A DNA stretch of 64,000 nt. Origin: Bradyrhizobium sp. AZCC 1693. Its GTDB lineage: Bacteria; Pseudomonadota; Alphaproteobacteria; Rhizobiales; Xanthobacteraceae. The first letter of the stretch is position 1. Every line of letters begins with the position of its first letter. The translations under genes were made by a program, and so were the position numbers. This document shows, piece by piece, positions 32,134 to 41,661 of this stretch. The notes under the pieces were generated by a model that made no database searches, was not told where the DNA came from, and saw only the letters and a list, made by a program, of their open reading frames with translations. The stretch is taken from the NCBI RefSeq assembly GCF_036924745.1, contig NZ_JAZHSD010000001.1:3968001-4032000 (forward strand), in the 5' to 3' direction.

Positions 32134-32601
32134 TTAGTGCCGTTTGCGCGAGGAGCGGCCTTCCAGCGCGGCAATTCGCCGCCGGACCGCAGGGGACGCC
32201 GTCGCCTTGGACAACTCCTTGGGCAAAGTTTTTGGCAAAGTCTTGGCAGGGAGCGCCTTGGCCGCCAGGGCTTTGGGCATTTTGACCGCCGACTTCGGCA
32301 GCTTCTCGGCGATGCCGAGCATATCCTCGCGCCGCTCCATTTCGCGCCAGACGTCTTCCGGCTTCACGCCGGCCGAAGCCCACAAAACGATCAGGTTGTA
32401 GAGCAGATCGGCGCTCTCGCGGACCACCGCCTCAGTCTTGCCGTTGACGGCGTCGATGACGACTTCGATGGCTTCCTCGGCGAGCTTCTTGGCCATCTTG
32501 GAGGGGCCGCGCTGAAACAGCCGGGCCGTTCGCGACGTCGCCGGATCGAGATCCCTGGCCGCGAGGACAGCCTGATAAAGCCGTTCGAGCGAATCACTCA
32601 T
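32134..32601 (-). CDS. HisE-like phosphoribosyl-ATP diphosphatase with basic C-terminal tail
   Basis: Residues 1-95 match HisE (MazG-like fold): LYQAVLAARDLDPATSRTARLFQRGPSKMAKKLAEEAIEVVIDAVNGKTEAVVRESADLLYNLIVLWASAGVKPEDVWREMERRE, with the acidic metal-binding EEAxEV and ESADLLYN motifs. HisE hydrolyses phosphoribosyl-ATP in histidine synthesis. The remaining 55 residues form a Lys/Pro/Ala/Leu-rich tail (KMPKALAAKALPAKTLPKTLPKELSK ... RRRIAALEGRSSRKRH) that typical 105-110-residue HisE lacks. No other his gene is near, so it may be a second copy with a changed role. Confidence 0.78.
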   Translation of the reverse strand: MSDSLERLYQAVLAARDLDPATSRTARLFQRGPSKMAKKLAEEAIEVVIDAVNGKTEAVVRESADLLYNLIVLWASAGVKPEDVWREMERREDMLGIAEKLPKSAVKMPKALAAKALPAKTLPKTLPKELSKATASPAVRRRIAALEGRSSRKRH

Positions 32602-32658
32602 TCTCCGAACCTAATGCAAAGCCGTGGGCAGCGTGTTAACGGGCGGGCCCACAACCAT

Positions 32659-32692
32659 AAAAAAATCCACCGGCCGGGATGGCCGGTGGATT
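32659..32692 (-). terminator. Rho-independent terminator downstream of the Tyr/Gly-rich protein gene
   Basis: TCCACCGGCC (32666-32675) pairs with GGCCGGTGGA (32681-32690) around a five-base loop, extended by A-T pairs. On the minus strand it is followed by seven T's (32659-32665). It lies 33 bp after the stop of 32725-33120. Confidence 0.85.
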
Positions 32693-32724
32693 CATCTTTA
32701 ACAGTTGCGATTTTAGCGATCGCG

Positions 32725-33120
32725 TTACCAGCCGCCATAGTAGGGGCCACCGCCGTAATAAGCGCGGGGCGCGTAATAGTACGGGGCCGGGCGACCGTAA
32801 TAGGCCGGGCCGCCATAGTAGCCGTAGTTGTCGTAGTAGTAATCGCGGCGGTTCTGGGCGGCCGCGATCGCGAGCCCCGTGCCGACGATGCCGGCAAAGG
32901 CCGCCGCTGCCGCAGCACCACCGCCGCCGCGATAATGCCTGCGGCGCGCGCTGATATCGGTCGCATCGCTGGTCCCGGCGGACGCCGTCACGCCCTTGCC
33001 TGAAGTCGCGGAGCCGGCGAAGGCCATCGACGGCTGGACCGCCGTCAGCGCCACCGCCGCGATCGTCGCCACCGCGCCGGCGCGGCCGATCGATGAAAAC
33101 AAACCCTTTCGCGCAAACAT
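32725..33120 (-). CDS. Secreted or membrane-anchored Tyr/Gly-rich hypothetical protein
   Basis: Protein of 131 residues. The start at 33120 is chosen for GGAGG upstream; 40 further open codons lack support. A hydrophobic N-terminus (SSIGRAGAVATIAAVALTAVQPSMAFA) is a likely signal peptide. A second hydrophobic segment (AAAAAFAGIVGTGLAIAAA) follows a short RRRHYRGG stretch. The C-terminus is a YYGG-rich repeat region (YYYDNYGYYGGPAYYGRPAPYYYAPRAYYGGGPYYGGW). Such Tyr/Gly tails are common in small rhizobial envelope proteins of unknown role. A strong terminator follows, so it is probably a single-gene unit. Confidence 0.65.
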   Translation of the reverse strand: MFARKGLFSSIGRAGAVATIAAVALTAVQPSMAFAGSATSGKGVTASAGTSDATDISARRRHYRGGGGAAAAAAFAGIVGTGLAIAAAQNRRDYYYDNYGYYGGPAYYGRPAPYYYAPRAYYGGGPYYGGW

Positions 33121-33362
33121 CTCGACATCCTCCGTGGGAGCTAGGCCCGACAGGCCCTCGATAGCTAACCACCGAGCGGATACTAGGTTCCCCAATCCGA
33201 ACGGCAGCTGAACGATCCCTGGCAAAGTCGTGGCAGTCATCGACCGTTCAGGTTAGATGCTGCAGAATGGCCCGCCCAAGGGCGATTCATGCCGTTGGCG
33301 ATGTCACGAAACAGTCATCGCCGGCGCGGCAACTTGTCCCACCTCGTGCTGATGTAACCTCG

Positions 33363-34451
33363 ATGCGTGCTGTCAGGACCAACGCCATCCGCTCTCGCCT
33401 GAGCGCTCTCTCGAGCGTTCTTTTGGCCTCCCTTGCCGGGCTGTGTGCAATTGCGGGCTTCATGGCGAGCAATGTCCTGGCCGCAGACGAGCCCAGGGCT
33501 CCGCTCCAGATCCAGTTTTCGCTCGACCGGCCGATCGATGCCGCAGCCGCCCCGTTCGTGATGGCGGCAGCCGGCGGCCTGTTCGGCGCGGAAGCGCTTG
33601 CGGTCACGACCAACATCGCCAGCGGATCATCGGATGCGATTGCGCGCGTCGCGGCGGGCACCAGCGATTTTGCGCTGGTCGACATCAACGCGTTGATGCG
33701 GTTTCGCGACAAGGACAAGCAGGGCAGCCCCCGGATCAAGGCGGTGTTCGTGCTGTTCAACCGGGCGCCCTATTCCATCATCGCCCGCAAGAGCCGCGGC
33801 GTCCGCGCACTGACCGATATCGAGGGCAAGAATCTCGGCGTCGCCGAAGGCGACCTGTCGGTCCGGCTGTGGCCGGCGGTGGCAAACCTGAACGGCATCA
33901 AGATCAAGAGCGTGAAGCAGAGCAGCATCAGCGCCGCGGTGCGCGAGCCGATGCTGTCGGCGGGCCAGATCGATGCCGTGACCGGATTCTCCTATCTGTC
34001 GGCGATCAATCTGAAGGACCGGGGCGTGCCGGCCGACGATCTGGCGGTGCTGAAATTCGCCGACTATGGCTGCGAAGCCTATGGTTTCGCTGTTATCGCC
34101 AATCCGGCGCTGGCGGCCGCCAAGCCCGAGGCGGTGAAGGGATTCGTGCGGGCCGTGATCGGCGGCCTGCATCTGACCATCAAGGACCCCGCAGGCGCCG
34201 CGACCGAAGTAGCCAATCGCATGGACGGCGGCTCAAAGGACCTCGAGCTCGAACGCCTGCACGCCATCCTGCGCGACAACATCCTGACCAGCGAAGTGAA
34301 ACGCAACGGCATCGGCGCGATCGATCCGGCGCGCTTCGAACGCTCGATCGACCAGGTCGGAGAAGATTTCAAGTTTCAGAAGCGGCCGCAGGCCTCCGAC
34401 ATCTTCGACGACCAGTTCCTGCCGCCGCTCAACGGCCGTTTGAGCAATTGA
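33363..34451 (+). CDS. NMT1/SsuA-like ABC substrate-binding protein
   Basis: Periplasmic protein of 362 residues with a signal peptide (SSVLLASLAGLCAIAGFMASNVLAAD) and an NMT1/NrtA-type fold: PFVMAAAGGLFGAEALAVTTNIASGSSDAIARVAAGTSDFALVDINALMRF, then NRAPYSIIARKSRGVRALTDIEGKNLGVAEGDLSVRLWPAVANLNGI. Family members bind alkylsulfonates, nitrate, thiamine precursors or similar small anions and rings. ATG 33363 is used because the signal peptide begins near it; 32 upstream open codons are rejected. No permease or ATPase of this type is adjacent; the next gene is an exporter. Confidence 0.8.
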   Translation: MRAVRTNAIRSRLSALSSVLLASLAGLCAIAGFMASNVLAADEPRAPLQIQFSLDRPIDAAAAPFVMAAAGGLFGAEALAVTTNIASGSSDAIARVAAGTSDFALVDINALMRFRDKDKQGSPRIKAVFVLFNRAPYSIIARKSRGVRALTDIEGKNLGVAEGDLSVRLWPAVANLNGIKIKSVKQSSISAAVREPMLSAGQIDAVTGFSYLSAINLKDRGVPADDLAVLKFADYGCEAYGFAVIANPALAAAKPEAVKGFVRAVIGGLHLTIKDPAGAATEVANRMDGGSKDLELERLHAILRDNILTSEVKRNGIGAIDPARFERSIDQVGEDFKFQKRPQASDIFDDQFLPPLNGRLSN

Positions 34452-34563
34452 GTAAAGCTCGATCTCCTCGTGGTGAGGAGCGCGTCTTCGCGCTGGTTCT
34501 CGGCGTCGATCCCTGATTAGAATGGCTGATCGCGTCCCGTTTGCCCCTCGAGTTTCTGCCCGA

Positions 34564-36342
34564 ATGTCCATGCTGCGCCTTTACACCCGCGTCCTCGAGC
34601 TGCTCGGCAAGGAGGCGCGGCTGGGCTGGATTCTGGCCTTCGCCAATCTGCTGCTGGCCGGCGCGCAATTCGCCGAGCCGGTGCTGTTCGGCAAGATTGT
34701 CGACGTGCTCTCGGGCAAGCCACAGACCGGCCCGCTGGCCTCGAACTCGGCCTGGCCGCTGCTGGCGGCCTGGGTGGCGTTCGGCCTGTTCACCATCGGC
34801 TGCAGCGCCATTGTCGCGCTCCACGCCGACAAGCTGGCGCACCGCCAGCGCCAGGCGGTGCTGACGGATTATTTCGAACACATCATGCAACTGCCGCTGA
34901 CCTTCCACACCGGCACCCATTCCGGCCGGCTGATGAAGGTGATGCTGAACGGCACCGACTCGCTGTGGCGGCTTTGGCTCGCCTTCTTCCGCGAGCACTT
35001 TGCCGCCATCCTGTCGCTGGTGGTGCTGCTGCCGCTGGCGCTTTACATCAATTGGCGGCTGGCGATCCTGTTGTTCGTGCTGTGCGTGGTGTTCACCGTG
35101 CTGACCACGCTGGTGGTGCGCAAGACCTACGGCATGCAGAGCGAGGTCGAGGCGCAGTACAGCGATCTGTCTACGCGCGCCTCCGACGCGCTCGGCAATG
35201 TCGCGCTGGTGCAGAGCTTCGTGCGGATCGATGCCGAAGTTCAGGGCTTGCGCTTCGTCGCCGACAAACTGCTCGCTGCGCAGATGCCGGTATTGGGCTG
35301 GTGGGCGCTGGTCACCGTCATCACCCGCGCCTCCACCACCATCACCGTGCTCGCGATCTTCACCATCGGCATCTACCTGCACGCACAGGGACAGACGACG
35401 GTCGGCGAGATCGTGATGTTCGTGAGCTTCGCGACCATGCTGATCCAGAAGCTCGAACAGGTGGTGAGCTTCATCAACAGCGTGTTCATGGAGGCCCCGC
35501 GCCTGCAGGAATTCTTCGACGTGCTGGACGCGGTTCCCGCGGTCCGCGACCGGCCCAACGCCATGGATACCGGGCGGCTTTCCGGCCTCGTCGAATTCCA
35601 CGACGTCTCGTTTTCCTATGACGGCAAGCGGCCCGCGGTCGAAGACGTTTCGTTTACCGCCCTGCCCGGCCAGACCATCGCCCTGGTCGGCCCAACCGGC
35701 GCGGGCAAGTCGACGGCGATCGCGCTATTGCACCGCGCCTTCGATCCGCAATCCGGCATCATCAAGATCGACGGCATGGATATCCGCGGCCTGAAGCTGA
35801 CGGCACTACGGCGGAACATCGGCGTGGTGTTCCAGGAGGCACTGCTGTTCAACCGCTCGATTGCCGAGAATCTGCAGGTCGGCAAGCCGGACGCGACCGA
35901 CGAGGAAATGCGCCTCGCGGCAAGCCGCGCGCAGGCTCTCGAATTCATCGAACGCAGCGACAAGAAATTCGAAACCCATGCCGGCGAACGCGGCCGCATG
36001 CTGTCCGGCGGCGAGCGACAACGCCTGTCGATCGCGCGCGCACTGTTGAAAGATCCGCCGATCCTGATCCTCGACGAGGCGACAAGCGCGCTCGATGCCG
36101 TCACCGAGGCCAAGGTCAATGCCGCGCTCGACGAGGTGATGAAGGGCCGCACCACGTTTGTGATCGCGCACCGGCTTTCGACCATCCGCAACGCCACCCG
36201 CATCCTGATGTTCGACAACGGCCGCGTGATCGAAAGCGGAACTTTTGATGAACTAGTGGCCAAGGGCGGACGCTTTGCGGAACTCGCGAAGGCCCAGTTC
36301 ATGGTCCAGGAGAATGCGCGTGCCGGAATCGAGGCCAAATAG
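34564..36342 (+). CDS. ndvA: Beta-glucan exporter, ABC transporter with fused permease and ATPase
   Basis: Fused ABC exporter of 592 residues from this start, of the ChvA/NdvA type that moves cyclic beta-glucans to the periplasm in rhizobia. The N-terminus [50 protein letters not shown] follows NdvA closely. Six membrane segments cover about 20-320; the ATPase has Walker [10 protein letters not shown], signature [16 protein letters not shown] and Walker [16 protein letters not shown] 34522 would add 14 residues not typical of the family; neither start has a strong ribosome binding site. The glucan synthase gene is not in the window. Confidence 0.85.
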   Translation: MSMLRLYTRVLELLGKEARLGWILAFANLLLAGAQFAEPVLFGKIVDVLSGKPQTGPLASNSAWPLLAAWVAFGLFTIGCSAIVALHADKLAHRQRQAVLTDYFEHIMQLPLTFHTGTHSGRLMKVMLNGTDSLWRLWLAFFREHFAAILSLVVLLPLALYINWRLAILLFVLCVVFTVLTTLVVRKTYGMQSEVEAQYSDLSTRASDALGNVALVQSFVRIDAEVQGLRFVADKLLAAQMPVLGWWALVTVITRASTTITVLAIFTIGIYLHAQGQTTVGEIVMFVSFATMLIQKLEQVVSFINSVFMEAPRLQEFFDVLDAVPAVRDRPNAMDTGRLSGLVEFHDVSFSYDGKRPAVEDVSFTALPGQTIALVGPTGAGKSTAIALLHRAFDPQSGIIKIDGMDIRGLKLTALRRNIGVVFQEALLFNRSIAENLQVGKPDATDEEMRLAASRAQALEFIERSDKKFETHAGERGRMLSGGERQRLSIARALLKDPPILILDEATSALDAVTEAKVNAALDEVMKGRTTFVIAHRLSTIRNATRILMFDNGRVIESGTFDELVAKGGRFAELAKAQFMVQENARAGIEAK

Positions 36343-36556
36343 GGCCTGCGTGAGCGCGATCACGGTTTGGACATCGCCGAATTTGCGACGATTTCGTCCA
36401 CCATTTAATCGCCCGGGCTCTGTTCTGGCCCGCCAAGCCGGTATAGGTTTGCGCCTTGCCGCAAAGCGACGGCGCCGGACACGCTTGAAACCCGAACGTT
36501 AGATTCTCAAGGACCTCCTTTTCGAAGGCAGGGTCTCAAAGGACCGGAACGGAAAA

Positions 36557-37969
36557 GTGCATTTTCTTCGCCTGCTGCCACGCCATTCGTCGTTGAACTG
36601 GATCTTCCTCGTGGCGGCGCTTGCCGTCGTGACGCCGCGCGCCGTGCACGCCGAAGCGCTGCTGGTCGTCGAAGCCGATACCGGCAAGGTGCTGCAGGCC
36701 GACAACGCCACCATGCCCTGGTACCCCGCCTCGGTGACCAAGATCATGACGGCCTACGTCACGCTGAAGGCGGTGAAGGAAGGGCGTCTGTCGCTCGACA
36801 CGTTGCTGACGGTGTCGCCGGTCGCAGCCTCGCAGTCGCCGTCCAAGATGGGTTTCCGTCCGGGCATCCAGGTCACCGTCGACAACGCGCTCAAGATGAT
36901 GATGGTGAAGTCGGCCAATGACATGGCCGTGGTGCTTGCCGAAGGCGTCGGCGGATCGATCGACGGTTTCTCCGGCATGATGAACCAGACCGCGCAAAAA
37001 CTCGGCATGACGCAGACGAGCTATGTCAATCCGAACGGCCTGCCGGCGGACGGACAGATCACCTCGGCGCGCGATCTCGCGATCCTGGCGCGCGCCGTCA
37101 TTCGCGACCTGCCGGAATACGAATACTTCATGCACATCCCGTCGATCCGCTACGGGCGCAGGGTGACGCAGAATTTCAACAAGCTGATCGGGCGCTATCC
37201 GGGCGCCGATGGCTTCAAGACCGGCTTCATCTGCGCTTCCGGCTACAATCTGGTCGCCTCCGCGACGCGTAACGGCAAGCGGCTGATCGCCGTCGTGCTC
37301 GGCGCATCGTCGGGACAGGCGCGCGCGGTTCGCGCGGCGCAATTGCTGGAGCGCGGCTTCGGCGGCGGGCTGGGTTGGCTGAAGCCCGCGCTCGGCACCG
37401 TCGACAATCTGGTTCCGATCGATGCTACGCCGCCGAACCTGCGCGACGAGATGTGCAACGGCAAGCGCAAGCGGCCGGCCACCGACGAGGACGCCGACGT
37501 CGTCGCCGCCAACGGCAACGCGTCGACCGGCGAGAGCGCGGTCGCGTTCTTCACCGCCGGGCTGCAGCCGCCGATGGGCAAGCCCTCGGAAATGCTGGCT
37601 GCGGAGGCGGCGGCGTCAGAGCCGATCCCGGTCTATACCGGCCCGACCAAGACCGGCGCCGCATTGATCGCGGCCGTTGCGGCTGAGGCCGAAAAGCAGA
37701 CGCCGGCCAAGCGCGGCAAGAAATCGAAGATTGCAGCGAAGAAGCCTGACGCTGCGGCGCCCAAGGCTGAAGCCAGCGCAAAGCCGGCAGCCAAGCCTGT
37801 GGCGGTCAGGCATGCGAACGCCAAGCCGGAGGCTGCCGCCAAGCCGGCCGCCTCGGCCGAAAGAAAGCCAGCCGCCAAGCCCGCCGCCGCCGGAGACAAG
37901 CCCGCGCCGAAGCCGGCCAAGCCGAAGGCTGCCGCTAAACCCAAGGGCGAAACCAAGCCGGCTGGTTAA
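36557..37969 (+). CDS. D-alanyl-D-alanine carboxypeptidase with lysine-alanine-proline-rich tail
   Basis: Low-molecular-weight penicillin-binding protein of 470 residues (DacF/DacA type) that trims peptidoglycan pentapeptides. A signal peptide (1-32) precedes the penicilloyl-serine motifs: Ser59-x-x-Lys62 (SVTK), SAN at 119-121 and KTG at 221-223. From about residue 375 the protein changes to a basic Lys/Ala/Pro repeat tail (KRGKKSKIAAKKPDAAAPKAEASAKPAAKP ... KPKAAAKPKGETKPAG), like histone H1 tails, of nearly 100 residues. The start is GTG 36557. The usual C-terminal amphipathic membrane anchor is not visible; the tail could bind anionic wall polymers instead. Confidence 0.87.
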   Translation: MHFLRLLPRHSSLNWIFLVAALAVVTPRAVHAEALLVVEADTGKVLQADNATMPWYPASVTKIMTAYVTLKAVKEGRLSLDTLLTVSPVAASQSPSKMGFRPGIQVTVDNALKMMMVKSANDMAVVLAEGVGGSIDGFSGMMNQTAQKLGMTQTSYVNPNGLPADGQITSARDLAILARAVIRDLPEYEYFMHIPSIRYGRRVTQNFNKLIGRYPGADGFKTGFICASGYNLVASATRNGKRLIAVVLGASSGQARAVRAAQLLERGFGGGLGWLKPALGTVDNLVPIDATPPNLRDEMCNGKRKRPATDEDADVVAANGNASTGESAVAFFTAGLQPPMGKPSEMLAAEAAASEPIPVYTGPTKTGAALIAAVAAEAEKQTPAKRGKKSKIAAKKPDAAAPKAEASAKPAAKPVAVRHANAKPEAAAKPAASAERKPAAKPAAAGDKPAPKPAKPKAAAKPKGETKPAG

Positions 37970-38144
37970 CGGGCCGCGAAGCCGCGTAATTCGGCAGTTT
38001 TCCTGCCGTTCGTCCGAATTATTCCAGGTCGCTGAGATGCGTCGACAGCACGCAGCCGCTTGCCATCGGCGGCGGCATTCACAATACTGCCCAAAACAAG
38101 GCGGCCCGGCCAAGAAACAGGGAAACAACCAGAGGGGAAATACC

Positions 38145-39827
38145 ATGGAGCGGATCTGGCTCAAGCAATATCCGGCCGGCGTGCCAGCCGATATCGACGT
38201 CACCCAGTACTCATCGCTGGTTGAGCTGCTGGAAGAGAGCTTTGCGAAGTTCGCCGACCGCAAGGCGTTCATCTGCATGGACAAGTCGATCAGCTACCGC
38301 GATCTCGACGACATGTCGGCCGCACTCGGCGCCTATCTGCAAAGCAAGGGCCTGCCAAAGGGCGCCCGCGTCGCGCTGATGATGCCGAACGTGCTGCAAT
38401 ATCCGGTCTCGACCGCCGCCGTGCTGCGCGCCGGCTATGCTGTCGTGAACGTCAATCCGCTCTACACCCCGCGCGAGCTCGAACATCAGCTCAAGGATTC
38501 CGGCGCAGAGGCGATCGTCGTTCTGGAGAATTTCGCTACCACGGTGCAGCAGGTGATCGCGAGGACCGCGGTCAAGCATGTGATCGTCGGCAGCATGGGC
38601 GACCTGCTCGGCTTCAAGGGCGTGATCGTCAACCTGGTCGTGCGCAAGGTGAAGAAGATGGTGCCGGCCTGGTCGATCCCGGGCGCGGTCTCGTTCAACG
38701 AGGCGCTCGCCGCCGGCCGCAGCCTGAAGCTCAACAAGCCGCAGCTCAACCGCGATGACGTCGCCTTCCTGCAATATACCGGCGGCACCACCGGCGTCTC
38801 CAAGGGCGCCACGCTGCTGCACAAGAACATTCTTGCCAACGTGCTGCAGAACGACGCCTGGCTGCAGCCGGCGCTGAAGAAGCCGCCGATTGTCGACCAG
38901 ATGGTCATCGTCTGCGCGCTGCCGCTCTATCACATCTTTGCACTGACCGCGTGCTACCTCCTGGGAGTGCGCGCCGGCGGCACCAATCTGCTGATTCCCA
39001 ACCCGCGCGACATGGCCGGATTCGTCAAGGAGTTATCGAAGTACCAAGTCAGCTTTTTCCCGGCCGTCAACACGCTCTACAACGGCCTGTTGAACACACC
39101 GGGGTTCGACAAGCTCGATTTCTCCAAACTGAAAATCTCCAATGGCGGCGGCATGGCGACGCAAAAGCCCGTGGCCGAGAAATGGCTGAAGACCACCGGC
39201 TGCGCGCTGTCGGAAGGCTACGGCCTGTCGGAGACGTCGCCGACGCTGACCTGCAATCGCGCCGACATCGAGGAGTTCTCCGGTACGATCGGCCTCCCGG
39301 TACCCTCGACCTACGTCTCGATCCGCGACGATGACGGCAAGGAATTGCCGCTCGGCGAAGCCGGCGAGATCTGCGCCAAGGGCCCGCAGGTGATGGCCGG
39401 CTACTGGAACCGGCCGGAAGAGACCGCCAACGTGATGACCGCGGACGGCTTTTTCCGCACCGGCGACATCGGCGTAATGGATGAGCGGGGCTACACCAAG
39501 ATCGTCGACCGCAAGAAGGACATGATCCTGGTCTCGGGCTTCAACGTCTATCCGAACGAGATCGAGGAAGTGATCGCGAGCCATCCGGGCGTGCTGGAAT
39601 GCGCCGTGATCGGGGTACAGGACTCCAAGTCCGGCGAGGCGGTGAAAGCCTTCATCGTCAAGAAGGACCCGAACCTCACGGCTGAGGAGGTCATCAAGTA
39701 CTGCGGCACGCAGCTCACCGCCTACAAGGTCCCCAAGCAGATCGAGTTCAGGACCGATCTGCCGAAGACCAATGTCGGCAAGATCCTGCGCCGCGAACTG
39801 CGCGACGAGAAGAAGGCCGCGGCCTAA
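38145..39827 (+). CDS. fadD: Long-chain fatty-acid-CoA ligase
   Basis: ANL-superfamily ligase of 560 residues with FadD features: P-loop LQYTGGTTGVSKGATLLH, SEGYGLSETSPTLTCN, the hinge FRTGDIGVMDERGYTKIVDRKKDMILVSGFNVYPNEIEEVI, and the terminal catalytic lysine LPKTNVGKILRRELRDE. It converts long-chain acids to acyl-CoA for beta-oxidation or lipid synthesis. ATG 38145 is chosen for AGAGGGG upstream; the frame runs open back to 37677 through the antisense of the carboxypeptidase end. It stands alone, followed 21 bp later by a DUF924 gene. Confidence 0.9.
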   Translation: MERIWLKQYPAGVPADIDVTQYSSLVELLEESFAKFADRKAFICMDKSISYRDLDDMSAALGAYLQSKGLPKGARVALMMPNVLQYPVSTAAVLRAGYAVVNVNPLYTPRELEHQLKDSGAEAIVVLENFATTVQQVIARTAVKHVIVGSMGDLLGFKGVIVNLVVRKVKKMVPAWSIPGAVSFNEALAAGRSLKLNKPQLNRDDVAFLQYTGGTTGVSKGATLLHKNILANVLQNDAWLQPALKKPPIVDQMVIVCALPLYHIFALTACYLLGVRAGGTNLLIPNPRDMAGFVKELSKYQVSFFPAVNTLYNGLLNTPGFDKLDFSKLKISNGGGMATQKPVAEKWLKTTGCALSEGYGLSETSPTLTCNRADIEEFSGTIGLPVPSTYVSIRDDDGKELPLGEAGEICAKGPQVMAGYWNRPEETANVMTADGFFRTGDIGVMDERGYTKIVDRKKDMILVSGFNVYPNEIEEVIASHPGVLECAVIGVQDSKSGEAVKAFIVKKDPNLTAEEVIKYCGTQLTAYKVPKQIEFRTDLPKTNVGKILRRELRDEKKAAA

Positions 39828-39848
39828 CAGGCGCACGGCTTCCTGTCG

Positions 39849-40400
39849 ATGACTGAAACTTCCGTCACGCCGGCCGATATTCTGGCGTTCTGGCGTGATG
39901 CCGGCCCGAAGCGCTGGTACACGCCCGATGAAGCGTTCGACGCCGAGGTGCGCCGGCGCTCTCTCGGCCTGTGGCAGAAGGCGGCAGCCGGCGAATTATC
40001 ATCGTGGGAAACGAGCGATGACGGCGCGCTGGCGCTCGTCATCGTGCTCGACCAGTTCCCCCGCAACATGTTCCGCGGCGACGCCATGACCTACGCCAGC
40101 GATGCATTGGCGCGCGAGGTGGCGCACCGCGCCATCGATGGCGGCGTGGACGCGCGGATCGATCCTGCCTTGCGTGAATTCCTCTATCTGCCCTTGATGC
40201 ACTCGGAGCTTCTCGCCGACCAATTGCGCTGCATCGAGCTGTCGCGAAACGCAGGCCACACCGAAAGCCTGAAATGGGCCGAGCACCACGCCGATATCAT
40301 CCGGAGGTTCGGGCGCTTCCCTCACCGCAACCGCATTTTGGGCCGCGCGACCACGCCAGAGGAGCAGGCATTCCTGGACGAAGGCGGCTTTTCGCCGTGA
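39849..40400 (+). CDS. DUF924 family protein
   Basis: Protein of 183 residues matching the DUF924 family, an all-helical TPR-like fold of unknown function: PADILAFWRDAGPKRWYTPDEAFDAEVRRRSLGLWQKAAAGELSSWETSDDGALALVIVLDQFPRNMFRGDAMTYASDALAREVAHRAIDGG, and FLYLPLMHSELLADQLRCIELSR. The LDQFPRNMFR and YLPLMHSE motifs are hallmarks. No signal peptide is seen. It begins 21 bp after fadD on the same strand and could be co-transcribed with it. No biochemical role is established for the family that I can name. Confidence 0.85.
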   Translation: MTETSVTPADILAFWRDAGPKRWYTPDEAFDAEVRRRSLGLWQKAAAGELSSWETSDDGALALVIVLDQFPRNMFRGDAMTYASDALAREVAHRAIDGGVDARIDPALREFLYLPLMHSELLADQLRCIELSRNAGHTESLKWAEHHADIIRRFGRFPHRNRILGRATTPEEQAFLDEGGFSP

Positions 40401-40501
40401 TGACGCAAGCGTGAACGGCCAATACCGTTGCCGTTTCGCTTCTCCTGAATATTGTGCCGGTCACCCGCCCGGTTTAAGACACAGCCGCACCTAAAGGGAG
40501 A

Positions 40502-40993
40502 ATGACGATGACGATCCAAGTTGGCGACAAGCTGCCGGAAGCCAAGTTTCGCGTGATGACGGCGGAAGGGCCGCAGGTCAAAACCACCGACGATATTTTC
40601 AAGGGCAAGAAGGTGGCGCTGTTCGCGGTGCCCGGCGCCTATACCGGCACCTGCCACAAGATGCACCTGCCGAGCATCTTCCTCAACGCCTACGCCATCA
40701 AGGACAAGGGCGTGAACACCATCGCCATCGTCTCGGTCAACGACGCTTTCGTGATGAACGCCTGGAAGCGCGACACCGACCAGCGCGACGAAGCCGTATT
40801 CCTCGCCGACGGCAATGCCGATTTCACCAAGGCGATCGGCATGGAGCTCGACGCCTCCGGCAACGGGCTGGGCATCCGCTCCAAGCGCTATTCGATGCTG
40901 GTGGACGACGGCGTGGTCAAGAAGCTCAACCTCGAGCCGGCGCCGGGCAAGGTCGAAGTCTCCGGCGGCGATACGCTGCTGGGGCAGCTCTGA
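40502..40993 (+). CDS. 1-Cys peroxiredoxin (Prx5-like)
   Basis: Thiol peroxidase of 163 residues, AhpC/TSA superfamily, Prx5 branch. The peroxidatic site is PGAYTGTCHKMHLP with Cys51; family consensus has T-x-x-C with Pro where Gly49 stands here. No second cysteine exists in the protein, so it must be recycled by an external thiol such as glutathione or glutaredoxin. GGGAG precedes two possible starts, ATG 40502 and ATG 40508. It is monocistronic, bounded downstream by a hairpin repeat. Confidence 0.87.
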   Translation: MTMTIQVGDKLPEAKFRVMTAEGPQVKTTDDIFKGKKVALFAVPGAYTGTCHKMHLPSIFLNAYAIKDKGVNTIAIVSVNDAFVMNAWKRDTDQRDEAVFLADGNADFTKAIGMELDASGNGLGIRSKRYSMLVDDGVVKKLNLEPAPGKVEVSGGDTLLGQL

Positions 40994-41029
40994 GCTGAGG
41001 CACTCTCGCTGCGAATAACACTCTTCCTT

Positions 41030-41181
41030 CCTTCTCCCCTTGTGGGAGAAGGTGGCGGACGCAGTCCGCCGGATGAGGGGTCTGTCTCCGCGTAAGCGGT
41101 CTGTGTTTGCGGAGAGAACCCCTCACCCGTCTCGAATAAGCTTCGCTCATTCGATCCACCCTCTCCCACAAGGGGAGAGGG
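41030..41181. repeat. Intergenic hairpin repeat, family C copy 1
   Basis: The left end has TCTCCCCTTGTGGGAGAAGG, itself a hairpin, and the right end CCCTCTCCCACAAGGGGAGA, giving a long inverted-repeat structure between convergent prx and rnhA genes. A second copy with the same inner blocks (GATGAGGGGTCTGTCTCCGCG, then ACCCCTCACCCGTCTCGAAT) lies at 58147-58287. Confidence 0.8.
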
Positions 41182-41187
41182 GGAGAG

Positions 41188-41661
41188 CTACTTCCCCACT
41201 CTCTCCTGCAGCCTCGCCATCGCCACGCCTTCGCGCGCCAATTGATCGGCGCGCTCGTTTTCGGCGTGGCCGGCGTGGCCCTTGATCCAGTGCCAGCGCA
41301 CCTGATGCGGTTTCAGCGCGGCATCGAGCCGCTGCCATAGTTCGACATTCTTGACCGGCTTCCTGTCGGCGGTACGCCAGCCGTTTTTCTTCCAGCCGTG
41401 GATCCAGCCGGTGATGCCCTGCCGGACGTACTGGCTGTCGGTGGTGAGGTCGACCACGCACGGCTTCTTCAGCGCTTCCAGCGCCGAGATCGCCGCCATC
41501 AGCTCCATGCGGTTGTTGGTGGTGTGGGCCTCGCCGCCCTTCAGTTCCTTCTCTTTGTCGCCGAATCTCAGGATGGCGCCCCACCCGCCGGGGCCGGGAT
41601 TGCCCGAGCAGGCGCCGTCGGTGAAGACCGTCACGTGAGGGAGTTCGCTCAAGCGACGCAT
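41188..41661 (-). CDS. rnhA: Ribonuclease HI
   Basis: Enzyme of 157 residues that cuts RNA in RNA-DNA hybrids. The four carboxylates are seen: Asp15 in [20 protein letters not shown], Glu in [15 protein letters not shown], Asp in LTTDSQYV, and Asp in [11 protein letters not shown]. The handle region with basic residues ([18 protein letters not shown]) is present. Its ATG lies 13 bp inside the end of thrB (41649-41661 overlap), so the two genes are coupled; this thrB-rnhA order is common in alphaproteobacteria. Confidence 0.92.
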   Translation of the reverse strand: MRRLSELPHVTVFTDGACSGNPGPGGWGAILRFGDKEKELKGGEAHTTNNRMELMAAISALEALKKPCVVDLTTDSQYVRQGITGWIHGWKKNGWRTADRKPVKNVELWQRLDAALKPHQVRWHWIKGHAGHAENERADQLAREGVAMARLQERVGK

